DNA of 64,000 bases from Closterium sp. NIES-65 (lineage: Eukaryota > Streptophyta > Zygnematophyceae > Desmidiales > Closteriaceae). A model generated the notes under the pieces. The model was not told where the DNA came from and made no database searches. It saw only the letters and a program-made list of their open reading frames with translations. The DNA is taken from the NCBI GenBank assembly GCA_948144175.1, contig CANXME010002130.1, positions 124,001-188,000 on the forward strand, in the 5' to 3' direction. Of the stretch, positions 37,501 to 50,000 are shown one piece after another (the stretch's first letter is position 1; each line of letters opens with the position of its first letter). The position numbers were made by a program, and so were the translations under genes.

Positions 37501-40500
37501 CTGTCCTCCCAGGACGTCACGTTTGACGAATCGGTGCGTTACTACCGTCTCTTCCCCTACCGCACTACGCCCCTCCCCCCGCTGCCGCTCTTCCTTGCGC
37601 CAGGTCCCCCCCCGGTAGACTCCCTCCCCCCTCAAGGTCCTGCCCCGTCAGGTGTGTCCCAGGTAGACGCAGTCGAGCCTGTCGAGAAAGCTGTTGACTT
37701 TGGTGCTGCTAGGGGTACTGAGCCTGCAGGTGCTGAGTCTAGGGGTGCTGAGCCTGGGGGTGCTGAGTCTGGGGTTGCTGAGCCTGGGGGTGCGGAGCCT
37801 GGGAGTCCGGAGCCTGGGGGTGCTGGGTCTCCTCGTGTGGCCTCTGGCGGTGCTTCGTCGAGGCGGGAGCCCCTCTCTCCGCCGGAGCTGCGCTAGTGGT
37901 TTGCCTGGCGCTGGAGCCGTGCTGCTTGAGCTGGAGGTGCTACGGTTGCTGCTGACCCTCGAGTCGGCGCTAGAGTTACTGGAGCCACTGGTCTTGGAGG
38001 TGCTTGTACTGGCGGTACTGGAGCTGCTGGGACTGGGGGTGATGCTGGGGCTGCTAGAGTTGGTCCTACTAGAGGTACTGCGGGAGCTGCTGGCGGTATT
38101 GGAGATGGCGGTGCTGCTGGAGTTGGTGCTGCTGGAGCTGCTGGAGGTACTGGAGCTGCTGGTGCTGCTGGGGGTACTGGAGCTGCTGGGGGTGTTGGCG
38201 CTAGAGGTGCTGCTGGCGCTCGTGCTTCTGAGGGTGCTGGAGTTGGCGCTGTTGGAGCTGGAGGTGCTGCTAGCGCTGGTGCTGCCGCTGGGGGTACTGG
38301 TGCTGTCCCTGCTGGTTCTGGAGGCACTGCGCGGCCGCGGCCGTACTTCGTTCCGCTCCTTGAGCAGGTCCTTGGTCTCCCGCCCTCTACTGGTCCTGCT
38401 CCTCCCTTAGAGTGTCCACAGGCTGTCCAGTCGCGGTCACAGTTACAGCCCGCCTCCCCCCTACCTGCTCCTTCTCCCTACACTGGTCCTACTGGAGGTC
38501 TTGCTGAGCGTCGTGAGCCTGCGTCTCGTCCTGCGTCGCCTGTTCGTGCTGCTCGCACTAGTAGTCGTGCTCCGCGTCCGCGTCCTCCTGCGGTCCCGGG
38601 CACACACCAGATGGCCTTGCGTCCTTCCACTGCTCCTCAGCATGTCCCGTTGCCATCTCCTCCAGAGTCCTCTCTTCCTGTCCTTGCTGACCCGGAGTCT
38701 GACTCTCTTCGTGCTGCCAGTCCTACTGTCATGCGTCTCCTAGCTACTGTTGTCACTGACCCTTCCTTTGAGTCCACTGCTGCGTCTGCCTTGGTTGCTG
38801 AGCTTGTCGACTTTGCTGATCGTTGTCGTCTAAACTACGCCACTAGTCTTGTTGCTGAGTCTGAGTCTGTCTGTCCTCCGTCCGTCGAGGGTGAGTGTGC
38901 TCTTAGCACGGACGTCCTTGAGGACAGGCAGGAGTAGCTCTAGTTTTTTGCTGCTGCTTTGCCTCATCTCGTGTCCACGCTGATTGCCCCTGAGGGAGAC
39001 CCGGATGCACCAGACATCCCGACTCCTCGATCGTACGCTGAGGCGATCGAGGGTCCCTACTCCTCACAGTGGCAGTCAGCCATGGATGCAGAGATGGCTT
39101 CTTGGAAGTCCACAGGCACCTACGTCGACGAGGTTCCCCCACCTGGGGCGAACATCGTCAATGGCATGTGGATTTTCAGGGTGAAGCGGCCGCCGGGTTC
39201 TCCGCCTGTCTTCTAGGCGCGTTACGTGGCTCGAGGCTTCAGTCAGCAGCAAGGAGTTGACTACTTTTAGACATTCTCTCCCACCCCGAAGATGACCACT
39301 CTTCAGGTGCTGCTGCACATAGCCGCTCAGCGCGACTACGAGCTTCACTCTCCTGACTTCAGCACAGCTTTCCTGCAGGGCAGCCTGCACGAGGAGATTT
39401 GGCTGCGCCGCCCACCTGGCTTCACTGGGTCGTTTCCCCCTGGTACCCAGTGGAACCTCCGGCGGCCAGTCTACGGTCTCTGCGAGGCGCCCCGTGAGTG
39501 GCACGACACACTGAGGACTACACTTGCGGCTCTTGGGTTTGCTCCTTCTACTGCCGACCCGTCGCTGTTTCTACGCACCGACACCTCTTTGCCGCCATTC
39601 TACATCCTCGTGTACGTCGACGACTTGGTCTTTGCCACTGCTGACACTGCTAGACTCGCCCATGTGAAGTTCGAGCTGTAGAAGAGACACACGTGCACGG
39701 ACCTGGGTGAACTGCGCAGCTACCTTGGCTTGCAGATCACCCGGGACAGAGCACAGCGCACCATTACCCTGACTCAGTCACACATGGTGCAGCAGGTCCT
39801 TCAGCGCTTCGACTTCACGTACTCCTCGCCTCAGGCCACTCCTCTGTCTACTCGCCACTCGCTCTCAACTCTGCCTTCGGATGAGTCCGTAGAGACGAGT
39901 GGCCCGTACCCAGAGCTTGTTGGCTGCCTCATGTACCTGATGACCAGCACACGACCTGACCTTACGTACACTCTTGGCCTTCTGGCTCGCTACTTGTGCA
40001 GTACGTCGGGCATGGGGCTAGTGCTTGGAGGGCGACGTTGAGTGGTCCTCACAGGTCACGCAGACGCTTCTTGGGCTAATGACCAGGCTACGCAGTGGTC
40101 GTCACAGGGTTACACCTTCAGCCTTTGCTCCGGCTCTGTTTCGTGGCCGTCTACCCGTTCGTCTTCTGTTCTCGGCTCCAGCGGTGAGGCTGAGATCTAC
40201 GCGGGGGCCATGGCTGCACAGGAGCTACGCTGGCTCACCTACCTGCTGACTGACCTAGGAGAGCCGCCTCGTTCTCCTCCAGTTCTGTACGTAGACAACA
40301 AGGCCATGCTGGCCTTGTGTCGGGAGCACAGACTGGAGCGCAGAACGAAGCACATTGCTCTTCGCTACTTCCTTGCTCGTGAGCTGCAGCAGCGTGTTCA
40401 GCTGCGCCTTGCTTACGTGGCCTCTAAGGCCAACACTGCTGATATCTTTACCAAGGCACTTCCACCTTGTGATCATCAGCGCTTCTGTACAACGCTAGGT

Positions 40501-40733
40501 CTTGTGCCTACTTGGCCTCACTTGCTCACTTCTTGACCTTGCTTGTACTGTGATCTTTCTATACCTGCACTTGCTTGTTTACCTTTATATATGATCTTGC
40601 ATGTGAACTGGCCTTGTGGCCTTGCTCTTGTGCTCGGAATGTGTGGTGACGTTATGATCCACCCTGAGCTTGCTTTTCTTTGCTTGACTGGTCTTGTGAC
40701 CTCTTGTTCTCCCCCACTTTGCCTATGGGGGTG

Positions 40734-40859
40734 TGTCAAACTTATATGCTATAGCCTGTGTAGGCTGTAGTGGGGTAGACAATATGGGGTACAACATTTC
40801 TAGGTTTTCCTACTTGTACCCACCTCTTTGCTAGTTCATTCATTCCTCATTTCTTCACA
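40734..40859 (+). repeat. 3' LTR of Copia D
   Basis: It begins TGTCAAACTTATATGC after the purine tract TATGGGGGTG and ends TTCTTCACA. C2 sequence on the opposite strand resumes at 40,860. Confidence 0.88.
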
Positions 40860-42605
40860 CTTCGTGTCATTGGCCTCGAGGTATATTTCGCCAATCTCAT
40901 ATGCCTTCATTTTTCCGTTGTTGGCGACGGTGATTTTGCAGAGTCGTCGCATACGCCGTTAGTTGCTGATGAACTTTGGCGATCCCACCATGTGTTGGCC
41001 GCAGCAGCTGTCGAGGTACCACGTGTTCAGATCTTCGTAGCGCTGGCGGGCGAGGTTGGCGATCTTGGGTGTGACGATTTGATCAAAGCCGCCGGTGTAC
41101 GGTGAGAGGGCGAAATACCTGTTTGCGGAAATGCTTGGCGGCGATTCCGGAGTAGGAGGTGGGAGCTCGGAGTCAGGAGGTATGTCTGAGGGGCGAGAGG
41201 ACCAGGTAAAGACTGTTGGATCATTGTTTGGACTGGATGCAACGGGGTTGATGGGATTGTCGCGAGCGAATGTTACTCGATCCCAGTAACGGAACCCTCT
41301 GTTGCGGCGAGCCATGTAGCTTATAGTTGTCCCTTTTTCTTTGTCCTTTGCCGTGATGAGTGCAGGAGATTGAGAAGTGCTAGCGACGGAAGGAGGCGAC
41401 ACAGTGGCGGAAGGCTTTGTTTGTGCTGATGGTTGTTGGTTGGAGGCGTTGCGCCGCTCGTCAGCGGCCTAACGCTTGTAGCACTGGCCGATAGCATGGC
41501 CAGACTTCTTGCAGTATTTGCAGAAGGCTCCCTTTTTTCCGCGTTGCTCCCCTTGTGATGCTCCTGTGTAGAAGACTAATTTCTCCCGTTTGACGTTCTT
41601 CTCGTTGTACAGGTCGATCTCCTTTTGCTCCGAAAGGAGCGTGGCGCACAGAGCCGACTTCGATATGGTTGCTCAGGCGCGAAGGAGTGACTAGCACTGT
41701 CGCCGAGGCCAAAGATGACCATTGAGATGAACATGTCGTCGGGGACAATCCCACCGCATTTCTTGACTTGGTCGCGCAGATTGCGGCACCGGTTGACATA
41801 CGGTCCCGCTTTCTCCCCTTGCTTCATTTTAACTTAAGTTAGCTGGCTAAGCAGGCGACTCATCGTAATAGGATCTGTTGCCATGTATGAGCTGCGCAGG
41901 TGTTCCCAGGACGCCTGCGCGGGAGCCCACTCCGTCTTATAAGGACGAATGCCAAGCTGCTCTGCAGGTGAGAGGTTGCGAAGGAGTGCGGTGTATGCGA
42001 GGAGGGATTCGTGGTAGTATTGATGCTTCTCCTGGATGGTGCCTTCCGAAGGAAAAGGTAGACTTCCGTCATAGTACATCCATATCTGGGCGGTTGTCGC
42101 TAGAAGCTCGAATTCAAAACTCCACGTGTAGAAATCCTTTCTGTCGAAAGGAATTGAGGTCTTCAATTTTGAAGTCAGTACAAATTTGGTTTGCATTGAA
42201 GCGATGTCTGGCTGTGAGCGTTGTTGGTTGTCTTGTGCAGGAGCTGACCCTTAACGATTGTCAAAGGTGAAGGATCTCTCGGAGTTGACGCGGCGGTCTT
42301 CTCCAGGAAGGGGAAGTCCAGCAACGCCATGTGCATAGCTTGAGCCGTCAACGCTCATTGCTTGATGGCTTTCAAGGGCGTTGATGCGTGCGACTAGCTC
42401 CTCGACGACAGCGGCGCTGACGAAGGTCATTGCTGATGGCGTGTTAGTCGTTGCTGGTGGTGGGCCCGGTGAGTCTGTAGTAGCTTTTCCTTCAGGAGCC
42501 ATAGTATTGCAGACTTCGAGGTGTAATGAATAACTTTATAAAGGGGTTGTTCTGAGAAGAACGAAGACTTGACGGATCCTATAATCCACTCTAGCTCTCA
42601 TACCA
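40860..42605 (-). mobile_element. C2, piece: gag and protease-like region
   Basis: On the minus strand gag starts near 42,502 (MAPEGKATTDSPGPPPATTN). The capsid-like part (KDFYTWSFEFELLATTAQI near 42,120) is followed by a zinc-knuckle-like segment near 41,480 and the block WYLDSCCGQHMVGS near 41,010, which corresponds to WFLDSCCGQHM in C1. The primer-binding site is at 42,594-42,605. Confidence 0.83.
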
Positions 42606-43031
42606 TGTAGATATAACCAGAGGATCCAGTAGACAGGATAGGATCTCAGAAGTCTGGGAGGAGACAATGAAGTCTCTGTAGTGACCTTGTTGAATAATAA
42701 TTGAAAGAGAACAAGATGATTGAAAGATAGGAGTACAAGGGATTAAATAGAAATCTAGCTAGCCATGTACTCTGAGGGGTACATTCCCTTATTAACTGTA
42801 TTGCATAGCTACAGTACCCGCGACTATTGCTATCCTCGACAGTTACCATGTTGGAGTGAGTTAACTGTCGCGCGGTTGCTGGATCGTCAAAGGTCACGAC
42901 CGTTGACTTCCTCAGACGGTTGACATTCGGGTGACCCTCGACATTCCGCATGCTCTATAGGAGCTATTGCGGTACTAGTACAGTGGAGCAGCTTCGGGAA
43001 TGCTTTATATAACCTTTCGGTTGTTTCAACA
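42606..43031 (-). repeat. 5' LTR of C2
   Basis: The plus strand begins TGTAGATATAACCAGAGG and ends GTTTCAACA, followed by the target duplication ATATT. It is closely similar to the 3' copy at 29,988-30,377 apart from a length difference, so the element is fairly recent. Confidence 0.9.
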
Positions 43032-43126
43032 ATATTCCTTGTACTCTTATATAATCTTGTATCTCTCTATTTTAATTAATCTACTTTGCCCTCACAAAGA
43101 TCCTAAGGGCTTTTCTCAGCCCAACA
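43032..43126 (+). repeat. 3' LTR of C1, second part
   Basis: It starts with the ATATT duplication, continues CCTTGTACTCTTATATAATC as in the 5' LTR of C1, and ends CTCAGCCCAACA at 43,126, followed by the target duplication TTGTC. Confidence 0.88.
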
Positions 43127-43271
43127 TTGTCAAGGCGGAGGACCGGAGCGCGGGTTACCAACCGAACCGTGATGTTGAGTCACGAGGTGTACAGTGGAGG
43201 GAACAGTGGTCGAGGCGAGTAACATTTTACTGTTGGGTGCTGTTGGGAGGGAACTGTCATGTATGCGGTAA
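43127..43271 (-). repeat. 5' LTR of G2, piece 2 of 3
   Basis: It matches the uninterrupted G2 LTR from about 11,418 to 11,565 (AGGCGGAGGA, GGGTTACCAACC, AACAGTGGTCGAGGCG). It ends in GGTAA (43,267-43,271), the target duplication of G4. Confidence 0.85.
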
Positions 43272-43603
43272 TGTAAGGAAATTCCCTTTTCCTTACTTCG
43301 CGTCCCTGCTCAACGCGTACATCATTGTAGCACCTCAGTCAGCACCGTTACCACTCGCGACCATCGCATCATTCATCATCCCGCCCTTTTCGCACATCGC
43401 ATCCCGACCTCACGGCTCGGCTGGTAACCTGCGCTCCGGACCTACGCTTCGACACTTTCCCAACCTCAGTCCCAGGCTCGTCGCGCGACCATTACCGTTA
43501 CCACGGTAGTTTCGCTATATAATGTTCGCTCATGCCTTCGCTCATTTGTATTCTTGCTTCGATAGTGCAATTCTCGTTCGTTCACTCAATTGCACTCGTA
43601 ACA
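43272..43603 (+). repeat. 5' LTR of G4
   Basis: It begins TGTAAGGAAATTCCC and ends CACTCGTAACA, followed by CTTGGTATTCAGAGCC, the primer-binding region. It has a TATA-like word TATATAA near 43,515. Confidence 0.93.
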
Positions 43604-43785
43604 CTTGGTATTCAGAGCCTACGATCTCATCTCGGACCGCATCCACACCTTCGCTTCCCACTATCTCAATTTTTTGGGGGGGGTAGACGTCTCTCAGCGA
43701 CACAGCACCGCCGCTCGTAGTGCTCTCTCGAAAGCACGCACGGCCACGACCGAGGCTCTTGCTGAGCTTGCCCGACACCCCCGCC

Positions 43786-44964
43786 ATGGCTGATTTCAAT
43801 CTCGCCACGTTGACGCAGGAGCAACTCGATTGTCTCGTGCGTCAATTGGAGGATTCGGCGCTCGAAATCGCGACTCTCACGGCGGAACGTGACTCCGCCC
43901 GTCAACAGTCAACGGTGAATGTACCGACGACATCACACGCACCAACCAATGCATCTGCACATTCGGAGGAGCCCATCGTCATCTCATCCGGCACACCAAC
44001 GCAACACAACAGCATGGGACAGCGCTCAGGCGCAGCCAGTGACGGCGCAGCCCAACCGATGCCCAGCATGGGAGGGAACAGGAGCGCATTAAGCCCACGG
44101 GAGCCCCGAGAAGCCCGTCGGCACGTGGAGTTCGCGGCGACAAGTGGCGAGAACGCCATGATGGCCCCAATGCCACTCAAGCCGCAACGCCCGCCCTGCT
44201 TCGACCCAAGCCAACGCGGCGGCCCGACAGTTCAATTGTGGGTCTTCACGATGAATGTGTTTTTCGACGCCAACTACGTCGAGTCGGACGCCGCCAAGAT
44301 CCGGTATGCGGTTTCACTACTCAGGGGCCCCGCCATGGACTGGTGGCGAGTCATTGTGACGTCGCCGCGCGCCTACGAGCCACCGTCGCACGAGGAAGGG
44401 CCCTCGGGTCCAGCTGTTACCTGGAGTTCGTTCTGCGAAACCGCCCAATACAGCACGTGGGATGCGTGGTGCGCAAGGCTTCGGGCGCGCTTTGAGCCGA
44501 TCGCGGCCTCGATTTCGGCGCGTCAGAAACTGCGCACTTGGCGCCAGCTCGGGTCAGTTCAAGACTACACCAGCGGGTTTCTCGCACTTTGCGAACAGGT
44601 CGGCTACATGCACGAGGCGGAGCGGGTGGACCGTTACGTCGGAGGGCTGAAGCCGGACATTTCGCACGAGATAATGCTAGGCGGGCTCTCGAATTTCAAC
44701 AAGATCCTCGCGCTCGCCGAGAAAATCGATATCCTACGCCGACCGAGACCGGGGTCCTATTACGGACATCGTCCTCGGGGACCGACCGAGCACGCCACTG
44801 TACATGCCGTCGCAGCGAATGCAGCTGCCGCGCCGTTTAGAGGGCGCTGCTTTGCTTGCAACCGGCCGGGCCATCGCAAGAGCGAATGTCCAGAGGAGCT
44901 GAGGCATCGAGGAGCAGAGCAAGGGAAGGAGTCTCGGAGGCAGGGAAACGCCAGCAGTCAGTAG
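43786..44964 (+). other. G4 gag
   Basis: This is the capsid-type structural part of the retroelement. The start at 43,786 (MADFNLATLTQEQ) opens a predicted coiled-coil-like N-terminus, followed by a low-complexity stretch. A capsid-like central part (CFDPSQRGGPTVQLW, then LLRGPAMDWW) and one CCHC zinc knuckle (CFACNRPGHRKSEC, 44,848-44,889) come next. The pol frame overlaps its end, an arrangement usual for Gypsy elements. Gags in G1 and G2 are of the same type. Confidence 0.85.
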
Positions 44965-47092
44965 AAGTTGGGCCAACTACTGACGAGACTGCCTGCTCGC
45001 CCAACCACACCGACCCTCACCGAGTCACAGTACCGATTCACGCCATCGATCGGGCTCGGATGAATAAGGAGGGTACAGCGACGGATTGCCCGGTACTGAT
45101 CTACGGGAAAATACAGGGAGCAGCAGTGAAGATCTTCATTGACGGAGGAGCAAGCCACAGCTTAGTTAATACCGCAACCGCACGAAAACTACAGTTAACG
45201 CTTAACCGATGTTTACCTGAGATAGATGCACGCTTAGTCGACGGCACGCCCCTGGCCATACGGGAAAAGGTGGGGCGCGTAAAAGTCCGCTGCGGGGGGA
45301 ACTCCGGGTTTACACAGGAAATGCTTGCGACGACACTGGATGGGCACGACATTTTATTAGGACGTGATTGGCTGCGACGGTACAACCCACGGATCGACTG
45401 GACGACGGGGAGCTGCACAGTGCGAAGTAGTGGTAACTGGGTCGTTCTACCTCGCTGGCAACCACCCACATCTTCGACGGTCCAGGTCAACGCCATCACG
45501 ATGAAACGGGCTGTTGCTGCTGGAGCTGACGTGTACGCAGTAGATATCGCACTCGTAGAAAAAGATGAGCAGCCGAGTGATTTGGAGAAACTGCTGGCAA
45601 CTATACCGACCGAACTACAGGCACTACTGAAACAATTCCCGGGGATATTTCCGGACGATTTACCACAAGGATTGCCACCTCAGCGGGCGCACGACCATAG
45701 GATCAAGTTAGAACCGGGGGCACAGCCAACTGTACAGCGGCAATTTCGACTGACACAGCCCGAGCTCGACGAGTTAAGGAAGCAGTTAGATTACCTGTTA
45801 GAGAAGCAGTTTATCCGACCGAGCTCGTCACCGTTCGCCGCACCGATACTGTTCACACCGAAAAAAGACGGAGGGTTCCGCATGTGCACCGACTACCGAG
45901 CGCTTAACAGGGTAACAATCAAATCGCGATACCCCATCCCCCGCGCCGACGAACTGATCGACCAACTGCGAACAGCACGAGTCTTTTCGAAAATAGATTT
46001 ACGGGGAGGTTACCATCAGATTCGGGTCGAACCATCGGACTACGCCAAAACAGCATTTAGGACTAGGTACGGGTCATTCGAGTATACAGTAATGCCATTC
46101 GGGCTGACGAACGCGCCTGCGACATTTCAGATGACCATGAACGAGGCGTTTAGACCACTTTTAGATAAATGCGTAATAGTTTACCTGGACGATATTCTAG
46201 TTTACAGCCGGGATAAGCAGCAGCACTTAGTGGATCTTGAAGCAGTTTTTAAGGTTTTGGAGGAACATCGGCTACTCACCAAGGGCTCCAAGTGCGAGTT
46301 TTTTCGGGACAGGCTAGAGTTTTTGGGTCACGTCATTTCGGAGGCTGGGGTTGAGATTGACCCAAAGAAGCTGGATACGGTAAAAGCGTGGCGCCCCCCG
46401 ACGAACATCACGGAACTGCAAAGTTTTTTAGGTTTTGTTAATTACGTTCGACGGTTCGTGCCCGACATGGCACGTTTAACAGCCCCACTCACTGATTTAC
46501 TGCGTAAAGGGGTCGTTTTTACGTGGGGGGAGAAAGAGCATGCTGCCTTCTCTGCCCTGAAAAAAGTTCTCTGTTCACCACCCGTTTTACGCATCGCTGA
46601 TCCCCACCGCCCTTTCGAAGTGGTTACCGACGCAAGTGACATCGCCATCGGAGCTGTACTGTTACAGGACTTCAGCGACGGCCTCCAACCCATCGCCTAC
46701 GAATCACGCAAACTACATCCGCCTGAGCGAAATTACCCGATACACGACCGCGAAATGCTCGCGATCGTGCACGCATTCAAAGTGTGGCGCTGCTACTTGA
46801 CCGGCGCAGACGTGACAGTACGGAAAGACCATCGGTCTCTACAGTACCTCCGTGCACAGCCCCACCTCAACCCACGACAGATTCGATGGCTCGATTTCCT
46901 CGAGTCGAATTTTCACTATACGGTCACATACAAAAAAGGAGCCTCGAATATCGCCGACGCACTGACCCGCCCCACTGCCCAGATCCACGCGATACTACTC
47001 GCCCAGACCAGCCCGCTACTGACAGGCCTATTTACCCACGGATATCAAACAGACCCGTTCTTTACACGAGGCAACTCACAGCAATTTGCTGC
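44965..47092 (+). other. G4 pol, first part: protease, reverse transcriptase, RNase H
   Basis: The frame holds an aspartic protease motif (FIDGGASHSLVN near 45,135) and a Gypsy RT (FIRPSSSPFAAPILF near 45,820, YLDD near 46,182, FLGHVISEAGVEIDP near 46,320). An RNase H follows (VVTDASDIAIGAVLL near 46,625, YPIHDREMLAIVHAFKVWR near 46,740). The last 610 bases (46,483-47,092) are repeated at 52,441-53,050. At 47,093 the sequence changes to the GC-rich leader of a Copia element. Confidence 0.9.
46483..47092 (+). repeat. 610-bp direct duplication, copy 1 (Gypsy RNase H region)
   Basis: It starts at CCCCACTCACTGATTTACTG and ends near CAGCAATTTGCTGC. By eye it matches 52,441-53,050 with five mismatches, all within about 25 bases of either end. 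Confidence 0.93.
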
Positions 47093-50000
47093 ACCTGCCG
47101 GCCCGCCACTCCACCGGTCGACCCGCCGCTGCACCTGACGGCCCCGCCCCTGCATCTCCCGGCCGAGCCGCCCCAGCAGCCGAACCGCCCGGGAGCCGAG
47201 CCGCCCAGCGCCGAGCCGCCCGGGACCCGAGCCGCCCTGCCGCCGAGCCGCCCGGGAGCCGAGTCGCCCTGCACCCGAGCCGCCCAGCCGCCGAGCCGCC
47301 CGGGAGCCGAGCCGCCCTGCGCCCGAGCCGCCCAGCCACCGAGCCGCCCGGGAGCCGAGCCGCTGTGCACCCGAGCCGCCCGGTCGCTGAGCCGCCTTTC
47401 TGCAGAGCTACACGACCTGCCCTGCCTGGTGAGCACAGTCCCACTGACACTGCGAGCTCTTTCCCTACTGCTTGCACTGCGTCGCTATCGTCGCCATGGC
47501 TACCCCTAGTGTCCTAGCTTTCGACGCTGAGGGTCGCGCCATTGATTTTGAGGTCTGGTTAGACGACCTGCAGCTGTTCTTACAGTGCGACAGGGCTGAT
47601 GGCCTTTCTCTCTTTGACCTCACCTCTGGCGCCTCTCCTGCTCCTGCTGCTGATGCTGATCCCTCTGTCCGCTCTCAGTGGGCCACCCGCGATGCTGCTG
47701 CACGTCTTGCTGTGCGTCGCCACCTCCCTACCTCTGAGCGTGCGCACTTTAGCCAGTACAAGAGTGCTCAGACCTTGTACGACGCTGTAGTTGCGCGCTA
47801 CTCCTCCCCTGCCACTGCTGCACTGAGCCGTCTCATGCTTCCCTACCTCTTTCCTGACCTCTCTGCCTTTCCCACTGTTGCTGACCTCATTACGCACCTC
47901 CGCACTAGTGACACTCGCTACCGCGCCGCCCTTCCTGCTGAGTTCTGCGCTAAGAACCCCCCCCCCATGTACATCGCTCTCTATTACGTAGTCGCGCGCC
48001 TCCCTGACTCCCTTCGCGTCGTCAGGGACCACTTTCTCGCTGTCTGTCCCACCACCCTCACCGTTGACCTCCTCGAGAAGGCCCTCCTCGCAGCGGAGAA
48101 GAGCATAGTCGCTGTAGGTGCTTCTCGTGGTGACCCTCGCACCCCCATCTTTGAGGGGTGCTCTCCTTCCCCCTTGCTGCCCTCTGTTGCCTCTGCTGCT
48201 GCTGCCGACCTGCTTGGTCTTGAGTCGCTCGGCGCGGCGTCTACCCCTAGTGGGAGACATCGCTCTAGCAAGGGCAAGGGGGGCAAGGGCGCGGGTGGAG
48301 CTGGAGGGGGCGGTGGCGGTGGCGGCGGTGGCGGCGGAGGGAGTGGGGGTGGTGGCGGGACTAGTGGCGGGGGTGGTGTTGGTGGTGGTGGCAGCAGCAG
48401 CGGAGACGGTGGTGGTGGTGCCAGCGGTGGTGGTGGAGGCAGCGGCGGGGGTGGAGGCGGCGGAGGTGGAGGCGGTGGAGGCGGCAGCGGAGGAGGCGGT
48501 GGTGGTGGAGGAGGTGGAGCTGGTCGGGGTGGTACCCAGCAGCGTAGCGGCGGTGGTGGTGGCCAGCGCTCGCAGCGGCAGCAGCAGCAGCGCTCGCGGG
48601 ACATCCCTCCGCCTCAGCAGCTTCGTGAGTGGTACGCTGGGCGTCAGAGGGGTGGGGGTACTGGTCCTTGCACCTACGTTCTTCGTTCCGGCGACCGCGC
48701 GGGTGAGCAGTGTGGGGGTGCCCACGCCACCCAGCGCTGCTTTGGCCGCCTGACGGACACTTGGCGTCGGCAGTTCCCTGGGGCTAGTGAGATCCCTCGC
48801 TGGGATGAGCTTCTTAGGGCTGGTGTAGCGATCTTTGATCTTGACTTTGATGCTATCCTTGCTGCTATGTATGTCGTGGATTATAGTGAGGAGAATGAGG
48901 GTTACCGGTGTTTCCAGCCCGACCCGGGCATTGGTACTGCTGCGCTAGGTGCTTGTGAGGCTGCTGCTCTAGGTGCCAGTGCGTATGTGCTCTCAGGTAC
49001 TGGTGAGACTGCGCTCTCAGGTACTGCGTCGTCCTCGTCCTCCCTCACTTTCACACTTGACTCCGGGGCTTCTCGCTCCTTCTTTCGGGACCGCACTACC
49101 CTTACGCCGCTCGGCCGGCCGGTTGCGGTCTCCCTTGCTGACCCCTCTGGGGGTCCTGTCCTGTCTCACTTCTCCACTGTCCTCCCGTGTCCGGCTGCCC
49201 CTTCGGGCACCCTGTCTGGTCTGTACCTTCCCTCGTTCTCTACGAACTTGGTGAGTGGAGCGGACCTGCAGGATGTGGGGGTTCACCAGTTCACTCCTGC
49301 GAGTCAGCGGGTGACCCACTGCACGGAGGCACGCACAGGCCGACACCTGGCCACGTTCTCGCGTCGGCCTGGGTCGAGTCTCTACACCCTGACAGTTGAG
49401 TCTCCTCCTGTCCCTGCGTCTGGTCAGGTGGCTGCGTCAGGTCAGGTGCTTGCTGATGCGTCCCGGTCAGGTCCTGAGTCTGCCCCCTGTTCTTGTCGCC
49501 TCCTGTCTCACGAGACTCTCCTGTGGCACCACCGTCTTGGCCACCCCTCCTTGCCCCGTCTTCGGAGCATGGCTTCCCGTGTCCTTGTCTCTGGTCTTTC
49601 CCAGTCTCTCCCCCCTCTCCCCTCCGGGCCAGGACCTTCCTGTGTCCCCTGTGTCGAGGGTCGCCTCCGGGCTACTCCTCACTCCTCCCACTTCCCCCCG
49701 ACAGAGGCTCCCCTGCAGACGCTTCACATGGATGTGTGGGGCCCAGCCCCCGTCCGTGGGCAGGGTCACGAGCGCTACTTCCTGTTGGTGGTTGACGACT
49801 ACTCGCGTTACACCACAGTCCTCCCCTGGCGCAGCAAGGGTGCGGTCACTGAGGTGCTGATCGACTGGATCCGCGAGGCTCGTCTCCAGCTCAGGAAGAG
49901 CTTCGGCTCGGACTTTCCTGTTCTGCGTCTGCACTCGGACAGAGGCGGAGAGTTCTCTTCTCGCCTTCTGCGAGACTACTGTCGTGCACGGGGGATCCGC

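Larger units (their letters stand above)
34060..40859 (+). mobile_element. D: Ty1/Copia element inside C2, same family as A and B1
   Basis: A GC-rich leader (34,060-34,560) is followed by gag from 34,604 (ATPSVLTFDAEGRAVDF) and a glycine-rich region (35,400-35,600). Then come a zinc-knuckle-like segment (about 35,720-35,800), protease (DSGASRSFF near 36,140), GAG-pre-integrase and integrase (36,650-37,450, WGPARVRGQGHERYF near 36,866), the repeat linker (37,690-38,340), RT (about 39,080-39,950), RNase H (40,050-40,500) and a 3' LTR. No 5' LTR was recognised, so no target duplication can be read. It carries several breaks. The left boundary is approximate. Confidence 0.85.
29988..43031 (-). 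mobile_element. C2: minus-strand Ty1/Copia element, split by Copia D
   Basis: Flanked by ATATT (29,983-29,987 and 43,032-43,036). On the minus strand: 5' LTR (43,031-42,606), primer-binding site TGGTATGAGAGC (42,605-42,594), gag (42,502 to about 41,450, with FYTWSFEFELL near 42,115) and a protease-like DSCCGQHM block (near 41,000). Beyond D come GAG-pre-integrase (WHQRLGHPSHATLKNS near 33,280), integrase (33,070-32,600), RT (about 31,830-31,270) and RNase H (about 30,760-30,440), then a purine tract and the 3' LTR. It is related to C1 in gene layout but has different LTRs. It has several breaks. It lies in the 3' LTR of C1. Confidence 0.9.
23688..43126 (+). mobile_element. C1: Ty1/Copia element, second Copia family, split by C2
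   Basis: Own pieces are 23,688-29,987 and 43,037-43,126, flanked by TTGTC (23,683-23,687 and 43,127-43,131). Parts in order: 5' LTR (437 bp), primer-binding site TGGTATCAGAGC (24,125) and gag (24,186 to about 25,560, with a foreign 474-bp insert at 24,653). Then come a zinc-knuckle region (CHICKTSGH near 25,817), the protease-like DSCCGQHM block (near 25,980), a repeat-coded linker (26,483-26,640), GAG-pre-integrase (near 26,820) and integrase (27,040-27,480). RT (28,290-28,860, YVDD near 28,730), RNase H (29,220-29,600) and the 3' LTR complete it. It has roughly ten breaks. It lies in the 5' LTR of G2. Confidence 0.9.

Noticed and set aside
47062-47517. Overlapping GC-rich open frames in five frames
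   Set aside because: These are composition shadows over the Copia leader repeats in G4.
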